DNA from: Regnicoccus_A sp014224355
GTDB lineage: Bacteria > Cyanobacteriota > Cyanobacteriia > PCC-6307 > Cyanobiaceae
Direction of reading: 5' to 3'
Length of the DNA stretch: 64,000 bases
Assembly (NCBI RefSeq): GCF_050920705.1
Contig: NZ_CP154799.1
Span: 372,001-436,000 of the forward strand
Shown here: positions 1-8,604 of the stretch, piece by piece
How positions within the stretch are numbered: position 1 is the first letter of the stretch
Layout: each line of letters starts with the position of its first letter
Notes under the pieces: model-generated
What the model saw: the letters and a program-made list of their open reading frames with translations, nothing else
The model's database searches: none
Told to the model about the DNA's origin: nothing
Translations under genes and position numbers: made by a program

Positions 1-380
1 TCACTCTCGAGGCCGGTCAGGAACAGCAGGGCGAACAGGCCGATCTGGGACACCGCCTTGAGGTTGGGGAAGGTTTCGATGTAGATCGATTCCACGGTGG
101 CGGGGGTCACATCCGCCAGGGACGCCACCAGGCCGAGCACCGCACCACTGAGCTGGGCCTGGGCCTCGGGGGGCACCACCAGGTGCAGACCGGAGACCCC
201 GATCAAGACCCCGGCGACCAGTTCGCCCAGAATGGTGGGAAGCTGCAGGCGGACCATCAGCTCGGCGATGGCGCGGGCCGCCACGAAAATCACGAGAAAC
301 CGGCCAACCCCGATCAGGGTTTCAGCCACTTCAACCTGGTGGCTGCCGATTTCCATCAGCAGCGCTGGCAAAACATCCAT
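1..380 (-). CDS. Kef-type (CPA2) cation:proton antiporter, N-terminal part
   Basis: The minus strand is open from an ATG at 380 to the window edge, about 126 codons, so the C-terminus is missing. The translation has hydrophobic segments typical of monovalent cation:proton antiporters of the CPA2 (Kef/NapA) group: a first helix around VGRFLVIFVAARAIAELMV, the family's LPTILGELVAGVLIG turn, and a third segment ending in QIGLFALLFLTGLE. These transporters sit in the inner or thylakoid membrane and exchange Na+ or K+ for H+. A second in-frame ATG lies nine codons downstream and could also be the start. The substrate cannot be decided from this piece. Confidence 0.8.
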   Translation of the reverse strand, partial: MDVLPALLMEIGSHQVEVAETLIGVGRFLVIFVAARAIAELMVRLQLPTILGELVAGVLIGVSGLHLVVPPEAQAQLSGAVLGLVASLADVTPATVESIYIETFPNLKAVSQIGLFALLFLTGLES

Positions 381-768
381 CAAGTGCAGAAGAGGTGGCC
401 AGCAGTTTTAGATGGAAATGCCCACGTTTGGCTGATTGCCAGCCCCCAGAACCACAGGAGCCTTGATCGCAGCAATCAGCGCCGGTGATCAATCGAGCCA
501 TCCAGCCTGACTTCCAGGCTGTGCATGGACAGCTGACTCAGGCCGTGGGGTTCGGGCAACCGGGCTTGGCCGGGGACAACCCTCTGCTTCCGGTGATGGT
601 CAGCGATGCGGCTGGATCATCCCTGTGGTGGAACCGTCCTGCTGACGCAGCCGCGCCCTGATGGCTGCCATCAGTTTGTCGAATCGTCCTGGCCTGGCCC
701 CGGGAGCCTGTGGAGCCAAGAAAGTCCCCACGGCGTTTCTAGAGTTGTTGCCCACGCAGACGTCGTCG
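381..768. other. Intergenic region with hairpin, upstream of flv3
   Basis: No convincing gene is seen in this 388-base gap between the divergent antiporter and flv3. A perfect 7-bp inverted repeat (CAGCCTG at 503-509, loop ACTTC, CAGGCTG at 515-521) is present without a T-tract, so it may be a regulatory hairpin rather than a terminator. The flv3 frame stays open upstream to an ATG at 661, but the added residues do not look like flavodiiron sequence. Confidence 0.5.
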
Positions 769-2508
769 ATGACTGTCGCCACCGCTGCACCTCAACGCCT
801 CTCGCTCCAGTGCGAGGCGATCGGGCCTGACACCACCACGATCCGCTCGCTCGACTGGGACCGCAGCCGCTTCGACATCGAGTTCGGCCTGCGCAACGGC
901 ACCACCTACAACGCCTTCCTGGTGCGGGGTGAGCGCACCGCCCTGATCGACACCAGCCACCTCAAGTTCGCGGGCACCTGGCTGCCCCTGCTCGAGGAGC
1001 AGATCGATCCGCTCGCGATCGATCACCTGATCGTGTCCCACACCGAGCCGGATCACAGCGGCCTGATCGGCCACCTGCTGGAGCGAAACCCCGAGATCGA
1101 GATCGTGGCCTCGAAGGTGGCGATCCAGTTCCTGGCCGACCAGGTGCACCGGCCCTTCCGCAGCCGCGCCGTGAAGAGCGGCGAGGAGCTCGACCTGGGC
1201 ACCAACCCATCCAGCGGCGTGCAGCACCGCTTCGAGTTCCTGAGCGCCCCCAACCTGCACTGGCCCGACACGATCTTCTCCTTCGATCACGGAACCGGCA
1301 TCCTCTACACCTGCGATGCCTTCGGGCTGCACTACTGCAGCGACGACATCTTCGACGTGGATCCCGGCGCGATCGCCCCCGATTTCCGCTTCTACTACGA
1401 CTGCCTGATGGGACCCAATGCCCGCAGCGTGCTGCAGGCCCTCAAGCGCATGGACGCCCTGCCGCCGATCCGGATGATCGCCACCGGCCATGGCCCCCTG
1501 CTGCGCGACCATCTGGGCCTCTGGACCGGGGACTACCGCGAGTGGAGCAGCCAGCGCAGTGCCGGCGAAACCTATGCCGCTGTCTGCTATGTGAGCCAGT
1601 ACGGCTTCTGCGACCGTCTCAGCCAGGCGATCGCCCGCGGGATCGGCAAGGCTGAAGCGCAGGTTCAGCTCGTCGACCTGCGCGCCACAGACCCCCAGGA
1701 ACTGGCGGCCCTGGTGGGCGAGGCCAGCGCCGTGGTGGTGCCCACCTGGCCGGCCAAGCCCGATCCTGAACTGCAGCAAGCGATCGGCACCCTGCTGGCC
1801 GCCCTGAAGCCCAAGCAATGGGTGGCGGTCTACGACGCCTACGGCGGCAACGACCAACCGGTCGACAGCGTGGCCGCCCAGCTTCGGACCCTCGGCCAGA
1901 AGGAGGCGTTCCAGCCGCTGCGCATCCGCCAGGTGCCCGACGGCAACGACTACCAGCGCTGCGAGGAGGCCGGCACCGACCTGGGCCAGCTGCTCACCCG
2001 CGCCCGCACGATCGCGGCGATGAAGTCGCTCGATGGCGACCTCGACAAGGCCCTCGGTCGCCTCAGCGGCGGGCTCTACATCGTGACCGCCCGCCAGGGG
2101 GAGCGCAGCAGCGCCATGGTGGCCAGCTGGGTGAGCCAGGCCAGCTTCGATCCGCCAGGGCTCTCGATCGCCGTGGCCAAGGATCGGGCGATCGAAGCCC
2201 TGATGCAGGTGGGCGACCGCTTCGTGCTCAACATCCTGCGTGAGGACAACCACCAGGAGCTGCTGCGCCACTTCCTCAAGCGCTTCCCCCCCGGGGCCGA
2301 TCGATTCTCCGGTGTGGCCACCCTCGATGGGGTCTCCAGCGGCGGCCCGGTACTGGGGGATGCGCTTGCCTTCCTGGGCTGCCGGGTGGCCCAGCGGATG
2401 GAGGGTCCCGACCACTGGATCATCTATGCCGAGGTGGAGGAGGGCACGGTGGCCGACAGTGAGGCCACCACCGCCGTGCACCACCGCAAGGTGGGCAACC
2501 ACTACTGA
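769..2508 (+). CDS. flv3: Flavodiiron protein Flv3 (canonical diiron site)
   Basis: This is a class C flavodiiron protein of about 579 residues: a metallo-beta-lactamase-like diiron domain, a flavodoxin domain (starting near SAGETYAAVCYVSQYG) and a C-terminal flavin-reductase domain. The diiron ligands are intact: SHTEPDHSG supplies H, E, D and H, and further ligands lie in NLHWPD, YTCDAFG and ATGHGP. In cyanobacteria Flv3 works with Flv1 to reduce O2 to water using electrons from around photosystem I, which protects against fluctuating light. The start was set at ATG 769, which gives a usual N-terminus (MTVATAAPQ...). The stop overlaps the ATG of flv1 by one base, so the two are translationally coupled. 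Confidence 0.93.
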   Translation: MTVATAAPQRLSLQCEAIGPDTTTIRSLDWDRSRFDIEFGLRNGTTYNAFLVRGERTALIDTSHLKFAGTWLPLLEEQIDPLAIDHLIVSHTEPDHSGLIGHLLERNPEIEIVASKVAIQFLADQVHRPFRSRAVKSGEELDLGTNPSSGVQHRFEFLSAPNLHWPDTIFSFDHGTGILYTCDAFGLHYCSDDIFDVDPGAIAPDFRFYYDCLMGPNARSVLQALKRMDALPPIRMIATGHGPLLRDHLGLWTGDYREWSSQRSAGETYAAVCYVSQYGFCDRLSQAIARGIGKAEAQVQLVDLRATDPQELAALVGEASAVVVPTWPAKPDPELQQAIGTLLAALKPKQWVAVYDAYGGNDQPVDSVAAQLRTLGQKEAFQPLRIRQVPDGNDYQRCEEAGTDLGQLLTRARTIAAMKSLDGDLDKALGRLSGGLYIVTARQGERSSAMVASWVSQASFDPPGLSIAVAKDRAIEALMQVGDRFVLNILREDNHQELLRHFLKRFPPGADRFSGVATLDGVSSGGPVLGDALAFLGCRVAQRMEGPDHWIIYAEVEEGTVADSEATTAVHHRKVGNHY

Positions 2509-4355
2509 TGGCCTCTTCCTCTCCCGCCGCGCCCGCCACCGCAGCAGCGGCGGCAGACCGGCGTGTGATCGTGCTGCCGATCGAGTCAGGCCTGGTCTGC
2601 CTGCGGGGCCTCAGCCCCAACCGCCTCCGCTTCGAAGTGGAGTACGGCCTGGAGCGAGGCACCACCGCCAACGCCTTTCTGTTCGAGGCTGGCGCCACCA
2701 GCTCAGGTGCCATGGTGCCGCCGGTGCTGGTCCATCCACCGGGGGCCTCGTTCTCCGGTCCTTTCCTGGAGCGGCTGGGCGAGCTGGTGCCGGCGGACGC
2801 GGCGCTGAAGGTGGTGGTGGGCCACCTCAACCCCAACCGGGTGGCCCTGCTGCGGGAACTGGCGTCGCGCTGGCCGGCCCTGATGCTGGTGGCCTCCAAC
2901 GCCGGCGCCCGGCTGCTGGAGGAGCTCTGGAGCCAGCGAAAGCCCACTGCCGCCGATGCGGAGCCGGAGCCGCCGCTGCCCCCCCTGCCCCCGATCGATG
3001 TGGTCAAGCAGGAGGTCAGCCGTGAGCTGGCGCAGGGGTTACGCCTCAGCCTGATCCCCACCCCCACCCCCCGCTGGCCCAGCGCCCTGGTGGCCTTTGA
3101 GGAGCGCACGGGCCTGCTGATGAGCGGCAAGTTCTTCGCCGCCCACCGCTGCAGCGAGGGCTGGGCCGAAGCCAACCGCGACAGCACCGAGGAAGATCGC
3201 CGCTACTTCTACGACTGCCTGATGGCACCGATGGCCCGCCAGGTCGAAACGGTGGTCGACCGCCTCGATGAGCTGCCGATCCGCACGATCGCGCCCGGCC
3301 ATGGCCCGGCGATCAGCGAAAGCTGGCGCAGCCTGCTGGCCGACTACCGCCGCTGGGGGGAGAGCCAGGAGAAAGCCCAGCTCTCGGTGGCCCTGCTCTA
3401 TGCCAGCGCCTACGGCAACACGGCCGCCATCGCCGACGCCCTGGCCCAGGGGGTGGCGCGCACTGGAGTGCGGGTCGAGAGCCTGAACTGTGAATTCGCG
3501 CCCCCCGAGCAGCTCCTGCAGACCATCCGTGGCTGCGACGCGCTGATGATCGGCTCGCCCACCCTCGGGGGCCATGCCCCCACACCGATCGTCTCCGCCC
3601 TGGGCACCCTGCTGGCGGAGGGCGACCGCGACAAGCCGGTGGGCGTGTTCGGCAGCTTCGGCTGGAGTGGTGAGGCGATCGACCTGCTGGAAAGCAAGCT
3701 GCGCGACGGTGGCTTCCGCTTCGCCTTCGAGCCGATCCGGGTGAAGTTCAGCCCCGACGGTGCGACCCTCAAACGCCTCGAGGAAACCGGCACGGCCCTG
3801 GGCCGAGAGCTGCAGCAGCGCCACAAACGCCAGAAGCGGGTGGCCGCCGGTGGCCTGAGCGAAAGCCGCAGCAACCCGGCCGTGCTGGCCCTCGGGCGGG
3901 TGGTGGGTTCCCTGTGCGTGCTGACCGCCCGCAAGGGTGAAGGGGAGGACGCCCTGTCGGGGGCCATGGTGGCCAGCTGGGTCAGCCAGGCCAGCTTCAA
4001 CCCACCGGGGTTCACCGTGGCGGTGGCCAGGGACCGTGCTGTCGAAGCGCTGCTGCACGTGGGCGATGGGTTCGCCCTCAATGTGCTCGCCGCAGGCCGT
4101 GAAAGCGGCCCGATGAAGCAGTTTCTGCAGCCTTTCCCCCCTGGCGCCGATCGTTTCGCCGGCCTGGAGCTGGAGAACAGCCCGGGGGGGCAACCGGTGC
4201 TGCCGGAAGCCCTGGCCTGGCTGGAGGCGCGGGTGAGCCAGCGGATGGAATGCGGCGACCACTGGTTGATCTACGCCGAAGTGAGCCACGGTGCCCTGCT
4301 GGATGCCTCCGGCACCACCGCCGTGCACAAGCGGCGCAGCGGGGCCAATTACTGA
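2508..4355 (+). CDS. flv1: Flavodiiron protein Flv1 (degenerate diiron site)
   Basis: This 615-residue paralogue of the upstream gene has the same three domains: diiron-type beta-lactamase fold, flavodoxin (LLYASAYGNTAAIADAL) and flavin reductase (GAMVASWVSQASFNPPG). The metal site is degenerate. The HxExDH motif is replaced by HLNPNR, the downstream His region reads TPRWPS, and the usual Asp position reads SGKFF. Loss of canonical ligands is the known hallmark of Flv1/Flv2-type proteins, and pairing with a canonical Flv3 identifies this as Flv1. An Ala-rich N-terminal extension precedes the domain. It presumably forms a hetero-oligomer with Flv3 in the photosynthetic Mehler-like reaction. 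Confidence 0.9.
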   Translation: MASSSPAAPATAAAAADRRVIVLPIESGLVCLRGLSPNRLRFEVEYGLERGTTANAFLFEAGATSSGAMVPPVLVHPPGASFSGPFLERLGELVPADAALKVVVGHLNPNRVALLRELASRWPALMLVASNAGARLLEELWSQRKPTAADAEPEPPLPPLPPIDVVKQEVSRELAQGLRLSLIPTPTPRWPSALVAFEERTGLLMSGKFFAAHRCSEGWAEANRDSTEEDRRYFYDCLMAPMARQVETVVDRLDELPIRTIAPGHGPAISESWRSLLADYRRWGESQEKAQLSVALLYASAYGNTAAIADALAQGVARTGVRVESLNCEFAPPEQLLQTIRGCDALMIGSPTLGGHAPTPIVSALGTLLAEGDRDKPVGVFGSFGWSGEAIDLLESKLRDGGFRFAFEPIRVKFSPDGATLKRLEETGTALGRELQQRHKRQKRVAAGGLSESRSNPAVLALGRVVGSLCVLTARKGEGEDALSGAMVASWVSQASFNPPGFTVAVARDRAVEALLHVGDGFALNVLAAGRESGPMKQFLQPFPPGADRFAGLELENSPGGQPVLPEALAWLEARVSQRMECGDHWLIYAEVSHGALLDASGTTAVHKRRSGANY

Positions 4356-4536
4356 ACCAACCACCCACACAACAGCGACAACCCTGGCCGGTCAGGGGAG
4401 CGCAGAAGGGAATGAACAGATCGATGCATTCGGCATGGATCGTTCAGGTGGCCCAGCCGTGACTTCGTAGCTGTTGCTCCCAACCCAATGGGCATGAGCA
4501 CCAACACTGGAGGGGCACTCACGATTTCGTTTTCGA

Positions 4537-4977
4537 ATGTCAGCCTCATTATCTGCCACTCTGATGGCGGCGAAAAAGGCCAAGGGCATCACCTTCGCCC
4601 AGCTCGAGCAGTCTCTGGGGCGCGACGAAGTCTGGATTGCGTCCCTCTTCCACGGGCAGGCTACGGCCTCGCCAGAGGAAGCAGCTCAGCTGGCCGAGAT
4701 TCTTGGCCTGGATGCCACCACGACCGCGGCCATTCAGGACTATCCCACGAAGGGCTCCCTGGATCCAGTGATTCCGACCGACCCGCTGATCTATCGCTTC
4801 TACGAGATCATGCAGGTGTATGGAATGCCTCTTAAGGATGTGATTCAGGAGAAGTTTGGAGATGGCATCATGAGTGCTATCGACTTCACGATTGAGGTGG
4901 ACAAAGAGGAGAATCCATCCGGCGATCGCGTCCAGATCACGATGTCTGGGAAGTTCTTGCCCTACAAGAAGTGGTAA
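4537..4977 (+). CDS. cynS: Cyanate hydratase (cyanase)
   Basis: The 146 residues match the usual cyanase length. Cyanase converts cyanate and bicarbonate to CO2 and carbamate, which breaks down to ammonia and CO2, so it provides nitrogen from cyanate. The catalytic trio is visible with the right spacing: Arg and Glu three apart in YRFYEIMQVYG, and Ser 23 residues after that Glu in GDGIMSAIDF. The N-terminal half is the expected helix-turn-helix-like domain. No CynA/B/D transporter lies beside it. The gene is convergent with the nitrite/formate channel gene, across a shared terminator region. A GGAGGGG stretch lies about 20 bases before the start. Confidence 0.95.
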   Translation: MSASLSATLMAAKKAKGITFAQLEQSLGRDEVWIASLFHGQATASPEEAAQLAEILGLDATTTAAIQDYPTKGSLDPVIPTDPLIYRFYEIMQVYGMPLKDVIQEKFGDGIMSAIDFTIEVDKEENPSGDRVQITMSGKFLPYKKW

Positions 4978-5004
4978 CGGCTTGAACAAGCTCTCATGAA
5001 ACTA

Positions 5005-5035
5005 GCCGGGCAGCTTCACACTGCCCGGCCTTTTT
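5005..5035 (+). terminator. Rho-independent terminator after cynS
   Basis: A perfect 9-bp stem (GCCGGGCAG at 5005-5013 with CTGCCCGGC at 5021-5029) and a 7-base loop are followed by C and five T. It lies 28 bases after the cynS stop and, read on the other strand, also sits downstream of the convergent channel gene. Confidence 0.9.
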
Positions 5036-5084
5036 GATGATCGATGCCTACGGGGTGAGACCAGATCCCTTGATGAAGCTGCGA

Positions 5085-5966
5085 TCAGCGAGCTCCAAGC
5101 TCGGCGGCCAGCTCCCTCTCCAGTTTTTCATCATGCTGAGGTGGCAGCACATTGCTGATCGGCGAGCGGTGCGTGCTGTAGAAGAGCATTCCGATGAAGA
5201 CCATCCCTCCAACGATGTTGCCGATCGTCACGGGAAGATAATTCCAGAAGGCCACCTGGGCGAAGCTCACGCCGGAGCCCAGCATTGGACCAGTTGTGTG
5301 CAGAAACATATTGACCACGATGTGCTCCATGCCAAGGGCCTGGAAGGCCGTGATCGGCAGCCAGCAGGCAAGGATCTTTCCGGGCACACTCTTGCTGACC
5401 AGGGCCATGGTGACGCCGAGACACACCAACCAATTGGCGATGACTCCGCGCAGAAAAGCCAGAAAGAAGCCCAGGGCTCCAAGATTCTGATACTTCACGA
5501 TCACGTTGGCCTTGTTCAGTCCAATGATCTTGTTGGCGACGGCGACCCAGTCACCTGTACCTGAAGCCAGATCCGCAGTGCCGCCACTGGTCAGGCTGAT
5601 GGCAAACAGGATGCCCACCAGGCCAGTACCGAGGAAATTACCGATCCAGACCCAGATCCAGTTGCGGAAGGTTTTGCTCCAGGTGGTCTTTCCGGCCCAT
5701 ACCGCCATCGGAAGAAGGGCAAAGTTGCCGGTTACCAACTCCATGCCGAACAGCACGATGCTGGCGAATCCGAACGGGAAGATGAGAGAGCCAATCCAGG
5801 GGATCCCGGTCTGGACCATGATGGTCAGAGCAAGGCACAAAGCCAAACCAAGGACAGATCCGGAATAAAAACCTCGCAGCAGAAGGTTTTTGATGCTCAC
5901 CCCGGATTTCTTGCCCCCAGCAAGAATCATGCCGTCGACGAGCTCGTTTGGTAATACGTAGTCCAT
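5085..5966 (-). CDS. focA: Formate/nitrite transporter (FNT) family channel, probable nitrite uptake
   Basis: The 293-residue membrane protein belongs to the FocA/NirC family, pentameric channels for small monovalent anions. Six hydrophobic segments are visible, with conserved family stretches FGMELVTGNFALLP, NFLGTGLVGILF and ALGMEHIVVNMF. The start was placed at the ATG giving MDYVLPNELVDGMI, a typical N-terminus; the frame stays open 40 codons further upstream but that part is not family-like. Picocyanobacteria carry such a channel among nitrogen-assimilation genes, and the NtcA box upstream together with neighbouring cynS points to nitrite uptake rather than formate. Substrate is inferred from context. 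Confidence 0.88.
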   Translation of the reverse strand: MDYVLPNELVDGMILAGGKKSGVSIKNLLLRGFYSGSVLGLALCLALTIMVQTGIPWIGSLIFPFGFASIVLFGMELVTGNFALLPMAVWAGKTTWSKTFRNWIWVWIGNFLGTGLVGILFAISLTSGGTADLASGTGDWVAVANKIIGLNKANVIVKYQNLGALGFFLAFLRGVIANWLVCLGVTMALVSKSVPGKILACWLPITAFQALGMEHIVVNMFLHTTGPMLGSGVSFAQVAFWNYLPVTIGNIVGGMVFIGMLFYSTHRSPISNVLPPQHDEKLERELAAELGAR

Positions 5967-6439
5967 GGATTTGCTGACGTTTGTGGTTGAACTGGCCCGA
6001 CAAAGCCGTGAAACAGCTTGACGGCAGATGATTGAGATGAGCTGAACGGGGGACACCCGCTGGATGCTGGTCGGCAAAAAGCCCAATTCGCCTGCGCTGG
6101 CAAAGGCCAGGGAGGGCGAATGAAACGCAATATGCTTAGAAGCGCTTCAAAAAAATGCGCGCTTGTATATAAATAATTAATCCACAGACACCGCTCGTCT
6201 TCGGTAACAGCGGCTACGAGGTGTGTATCTGATGACATGGTCCGCCCTTGGACTGTGAGCCTCAGCTGCGGTGACTCGTTGAATCCACCATCGCTGCCAC
6301 CGGCAGAGACCGGGCCGGGCCGTTCCCAGCCAGGGACCGGCTAACCCCACTGCCAGCCCCGCCGCGCCGGGTGCAGAGGATTAGACCATGGAACCCCGAC
6401 TTCAACGGCAGCCTTCGCATTCCTGCCTCCCCTGCAACC
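5967..6439. other. Intergenic region between the FNT channel gene and the pirin gene
   Basis: This 473-base gap separates two divergent genes. It holds the NtcA-type promoter for the channel gene, an AT-rich patch (6160-6182) that contrasts with the GC-rich surroundings, and a 10-bp palindrome GAAGCGCTTC at 6139-6148. If transcription starts at the NtcA-type promoter, the channel mRNA has a leader of roughly 200 bases. No additional gene is convincing here. Confidence 0.5.
6174..6217 (-). promoter_or_regulatory. NtcA-activated promoter (GTA-N8-TAC plus -10-like element)
   Basis: GTAACAGCGGCTAC at 6204-6217 fits the NtcA consensus GTA-N8-TAC exactly and is symmetric enough to read on both strands. 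On the minus strand it is followed after 24 bases by TAATTA (6179-6174), close to the TA-N3-T -10 element of class II NtcA promoters, whose spacing is usually 20-24. This orientation drives the FNT channel gene, consistent with nitrogen control. Confidence 0.7.
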
Positions 6440-7150
6440 ATGAACACTCAAACGGTTCTTCGCCCGGCGGCTGAGCGCTTCCATGGCCGTCTCGACTGGC
6501 TCGAGAGCCGGCACACCTTCAGCTTCGGCCACCACTACGACCCCGCCTGGGTGGGCTACGGCCCCCTGCTGGTGATCAACGAGGACACGATCGCGCCGGG
6601 GCGTGGCTTCGGAATGCATCCCCACAGGGACATGGAAATCATCACGGTGATGCTGGAGGGGGAGCTCACCCACCGCGATTCGATGGGCCACGGCGCTGCG
6701 CTGAGGGTGGGGGAGGTGCAGCGCATGAGTGCCGGCACTGGGGTGGTTCACAGCGAGGTCAACGAAACCGACCGCCCCTGCCGGCTGCTGCAGATCTGGA
6801 TCGAACCCGCAAGCCGCGGCATCGAACCGGCCTATGAGCAGAAGACGTTCACCGTCGACGACCAGTGGACCCTGCTGCTCGACCCCCAGCAGACGGACGG
6901 GGCCATGGCGATCCACCGGCCGGTTCGGCTGTGGCGAGCCAAGCCAGGCGCAGGCGACAGCCTCGAACTACCCGTGGCGAGTGGCCGTCACGCCTGGCTG
7001 CAGCTGATCGAGGGCGCCGTGGAGCTGAGCAGCTCCGGGCAGTCCCAGCCCCTGAGCTCTGGTGATGGCCTCGGTTTCCAAGCTGGCGGATCCGACCGGC
7101 TCACCGCCAGGGCTGCCGGCACCGATCTGCTGTTGTTCGAGCTGGCATGA
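6440..7150 (+). CDS. Pirin family protein (bicupin, YhhW-like)
   Basis: This 236-residue pirin-like bicupin has the family N-terminal cupin metal site: GFGMHPHRDMEIITVMLEG supplies two His, followed by HRDSMGH and the Glu-bearing QRMSAGTGVVHSE. Pirins of this type include quercetin 2,3-dioxygenases; the natural substrate in cyanobacteria is unknown. The ATG at 6440 gives the usual N-terminus (MNTQTVLRPAAERFHG...), and the 23 upstream in-frame codons are not family-like. Its stop overlaps the next start as ATGA, so it is co-translated with the DUF924 gene. Confidence 0.9.
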   Translation: MNTQTVLRPAAERFHGRLDWLESRHTFSFGHHYDPAWVGYGPLLVINEDTIAPGRGFGMHPHRDMEIITVMLEGELTHRDSMGHGAALRVGEVQRMSAGTGVVHSEVNETDRPCRLLQIWIEPASRGIEPAYEQKTFTVDDQWTLLLDPQQTDGAMAIHRPVRLWRAKPGAGDSLELPVASGRHAWLQLIEGAVELSSSGQSQPLSSGDGLGFQAGGSDRLTARAAGTDLLLFELA

Positions 7151-7698
7151 GCGGGATGAGCGCCGACGATCTGCTGCATTTCTGGTTCGAGGAATGCCAG
7201 CCGAGCCAGTGGTTCCGCAAGGATCCCGTCTTTGATCAGCAGGTGCGTGAGCGCTTCGGGGCACTGTGCGAGCGGGCCCTGGCCGGGGAGCTGCAGGCGT
7301 GGGCCGACGAGCCTGGGTCAGCCCTGGCGCTGGTGCTGCTGCTCGATCAGCTGCCCAGGCAGCTCCGGCGCGGGCAGCCTGGGGCCTTCGCCGGGGATGC
7401 CGCAGCCCTGGAGCTGAGCCGGCGGGCCCTCGCCAAGGGCTGGGTCGAAGCCGAACCCATGCGCGAACGGCGTCAGTTCTGGCTGATGCCTCTGATGCAC
7501 AGCGAAGACCTCTCCATCCAGGACCAGAGCCTGGGACCGTTCGAGCGCTTCACCGATGACACGACCACGGCATTCGCCAGGCGCCATCGGGATGTGATCG
7601 CCCGCTTCGGTCGCTTCCCCCACCGCAACGAAGCCCTCGGGCGCTCCTCCAGCGCCGAGGAACTGGCGTTTCTGCAGCAGCCGGGCTCCCGCTTCTGA
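7147..7698 (+). CDS. DUF924 family protein
   Basis: The 183-residue product matches the DUF924 family of all-helical, TPR-like cytoplasmic proteins. Family signatures seen are DLLHFWFEE at the N-terminus, LALVLLLDQLPRQLRRG in the middle and RHRDVIARFGRFPHRNEALGR near the end. The biochemical function is not established. It starts within the stop of the pirin gene (ATGA), which indicates a two-gene operon. Confidence 0.88.
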   Translation: MSGMSADDLLHFWFEECQPSQWFRKDPVFDQQVRERFGALCERALAGELQAWADEPGSALALVLLLDQLPRQLRRGQPGAFAGDAAALELSRRALAKGWVEAEPMRERRQFWLMPLMHSEDLSIQDQSLGPFERFTDDTTTAFARRHRDVIARFGRFPHRNEALGRSSSAEELAFLQQPGSRF

Positions 7699-7817
7699 GA
7701 GCGCCCCCATTCGTCAGTGAAAAATCATGACCGTTTACTCGAAAGGCAGCACATGATGCTGCTCCGGCGCAGGCCTGCCTCTGCAATGGTCATCGACCGT
7801 TCGATGCGCGCCTGGTC

Positions 7818-8045
7818 ATGCCAACCCACGACCCTTACGCCCCTGCCCTTCGCGTGGTTCCCGACCTCGAGCCCAAGCGCTGGATCGTGCGTTATCGCGG
7901 CTTCGTGCTGATGCCCCAGGCGGACCTCACCTGGCTGGTGCGACCCGAGCGCAGTCCGATGCCGGTGCTGCCCTTCCGCACGCCCGCCAGCTCCCTGGCG
8001 GATGTCAAGGCCCTGGTGGACTGGCGCCTCACCCGGGCAGCCTGA
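7818..8045 (+). CDS. Small conserved cyanobacterial protein of unknown function
   Basis: A 75-codon frame encodes a compact protein with a plausible folded core (PKRWIVRYRGFVLMPQADLTW...) and a helical C-terminus (SLADVKALVDWRLTRA). Codon use is like that of neighbouring genes. It follows the DUF924 gene by about 120 bases on the same strand. I do not recognise a named family; proteins of this style are common in picocyanobacteria. No membrane segment or signal peptide is seen. Confidence 0.6.
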   Translation: MPTHDPYAPALRVVPDLEPKRWIVRYRGFVLMPQADLTWLVRPERSPMPVLPFRTPASSLADVKALVDWRLTRAA

Positions 8046-8105
8046 GCAGAGGTGAGCTGAGGACCCAGTGGCACTGGCTCCAGCCAGGGCCCCAGCCCCC
8101 AACCC

Positions 8106-8486
8106 TCAGGCTGCCTGAGGTGGTGTGGGGGTTGGACCACCGCCGGACTGAAAGGGCAAGACCAGGGTGGCCCAACGCTCCGGACGCTCACGGCGATGAC
8201 GCTTGGCCTGCAGCACTCCGAAGGGAACTCTCAGCACATTGGTGCCCTCTTCCCGGAAGATCTCCCCACGATCGTGGGACTTGGAGAGCGCCGTGGTCAG
8301 CGCGGGAAGGGATGGCCCCTGCCTTGACGGAGGCCCAGCTTGGCTGGCCGCCTGGGCGTCAGCCTTCACCAGGCGACGAATGGCCGCGGGACCGGAGCTG
8401 TCGTCGTTGTTGCCGTTCATGGAGGGGGTCGGCGAAGCGAATGGGCGGATCGAAGGAAGGGCCGCATCCGGAGCTTCCGGGCGCAT
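8106..8486 (-). CDS. Hypothetical protein downstream of gcvP
   Basis: The minus-strand frame from ATG 8486 encodes about 126 residues. The first part is Pro/Ser-rich and probably disordered. The second half is more protein-like (ALSKSHDRGEIFREEGTNV, then GVLQAKRHRRERPERWATL) and ends in a Pro/Gly tail. It lies on the same strand as gcvP and just after it. The frame extends to a TTG at 8513, but ATG 8486 has AGGA close before it; ATG 8420 is another option. A long plus-strand frame overlaps but is less convincing. Function unknown. Confidence 0.45.
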   Translation of the reverse strand: MRPEAPDAALPSIRPFASPTPSMNGNNDDSSGPAAIRRLVKADAQAASQAGPPSRQGPSLPALTTALSKSHDRGEIFREEGTNVLRVPFGVLQAKRHRRERPERWATLVLPFQSGGGPTPTPPQAA

Positions 8487-8604
8487 TTCCTGCAGATCAA
8501 TCAAAAGAAGCAACCCTTGATTTCGGAAGAAAACCTTTGGATTGCTGTAGTTGGCCGGATCTTAACGCCCTTGACCAGCCAGGGCTGGTGCGGTGGCTAC
8601 CCCT

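Noticed and set aside
739..2502. Long minus-strand frame (587 codons) opposite flv3
   Set aside because: It is the antisense of a well-supported flavodiiron gene; its composition (His/Gln/Gly/Ala-rich, no motifs) is typical of shadows in GC-rich DNA.
3039..4370. Long minus-strand frame opposite flv1
   Set aside because: Antisense shadow of the flavodiiron gene without family features.
4467..4480. GTA-N8-TCC resembling an NtcA site before cynS
   Set aside because: The second half-site is TCC, not TAC, and no TA-N3-T element lies 20-24 bases downstream.
6139..6148. 10-bp palindrome GAAGCGCTTC as an operator
   Set aside because: Short palindromes are frequent by chance, and there is no second copy or matching regulator; mentioned only as a description of the gap.
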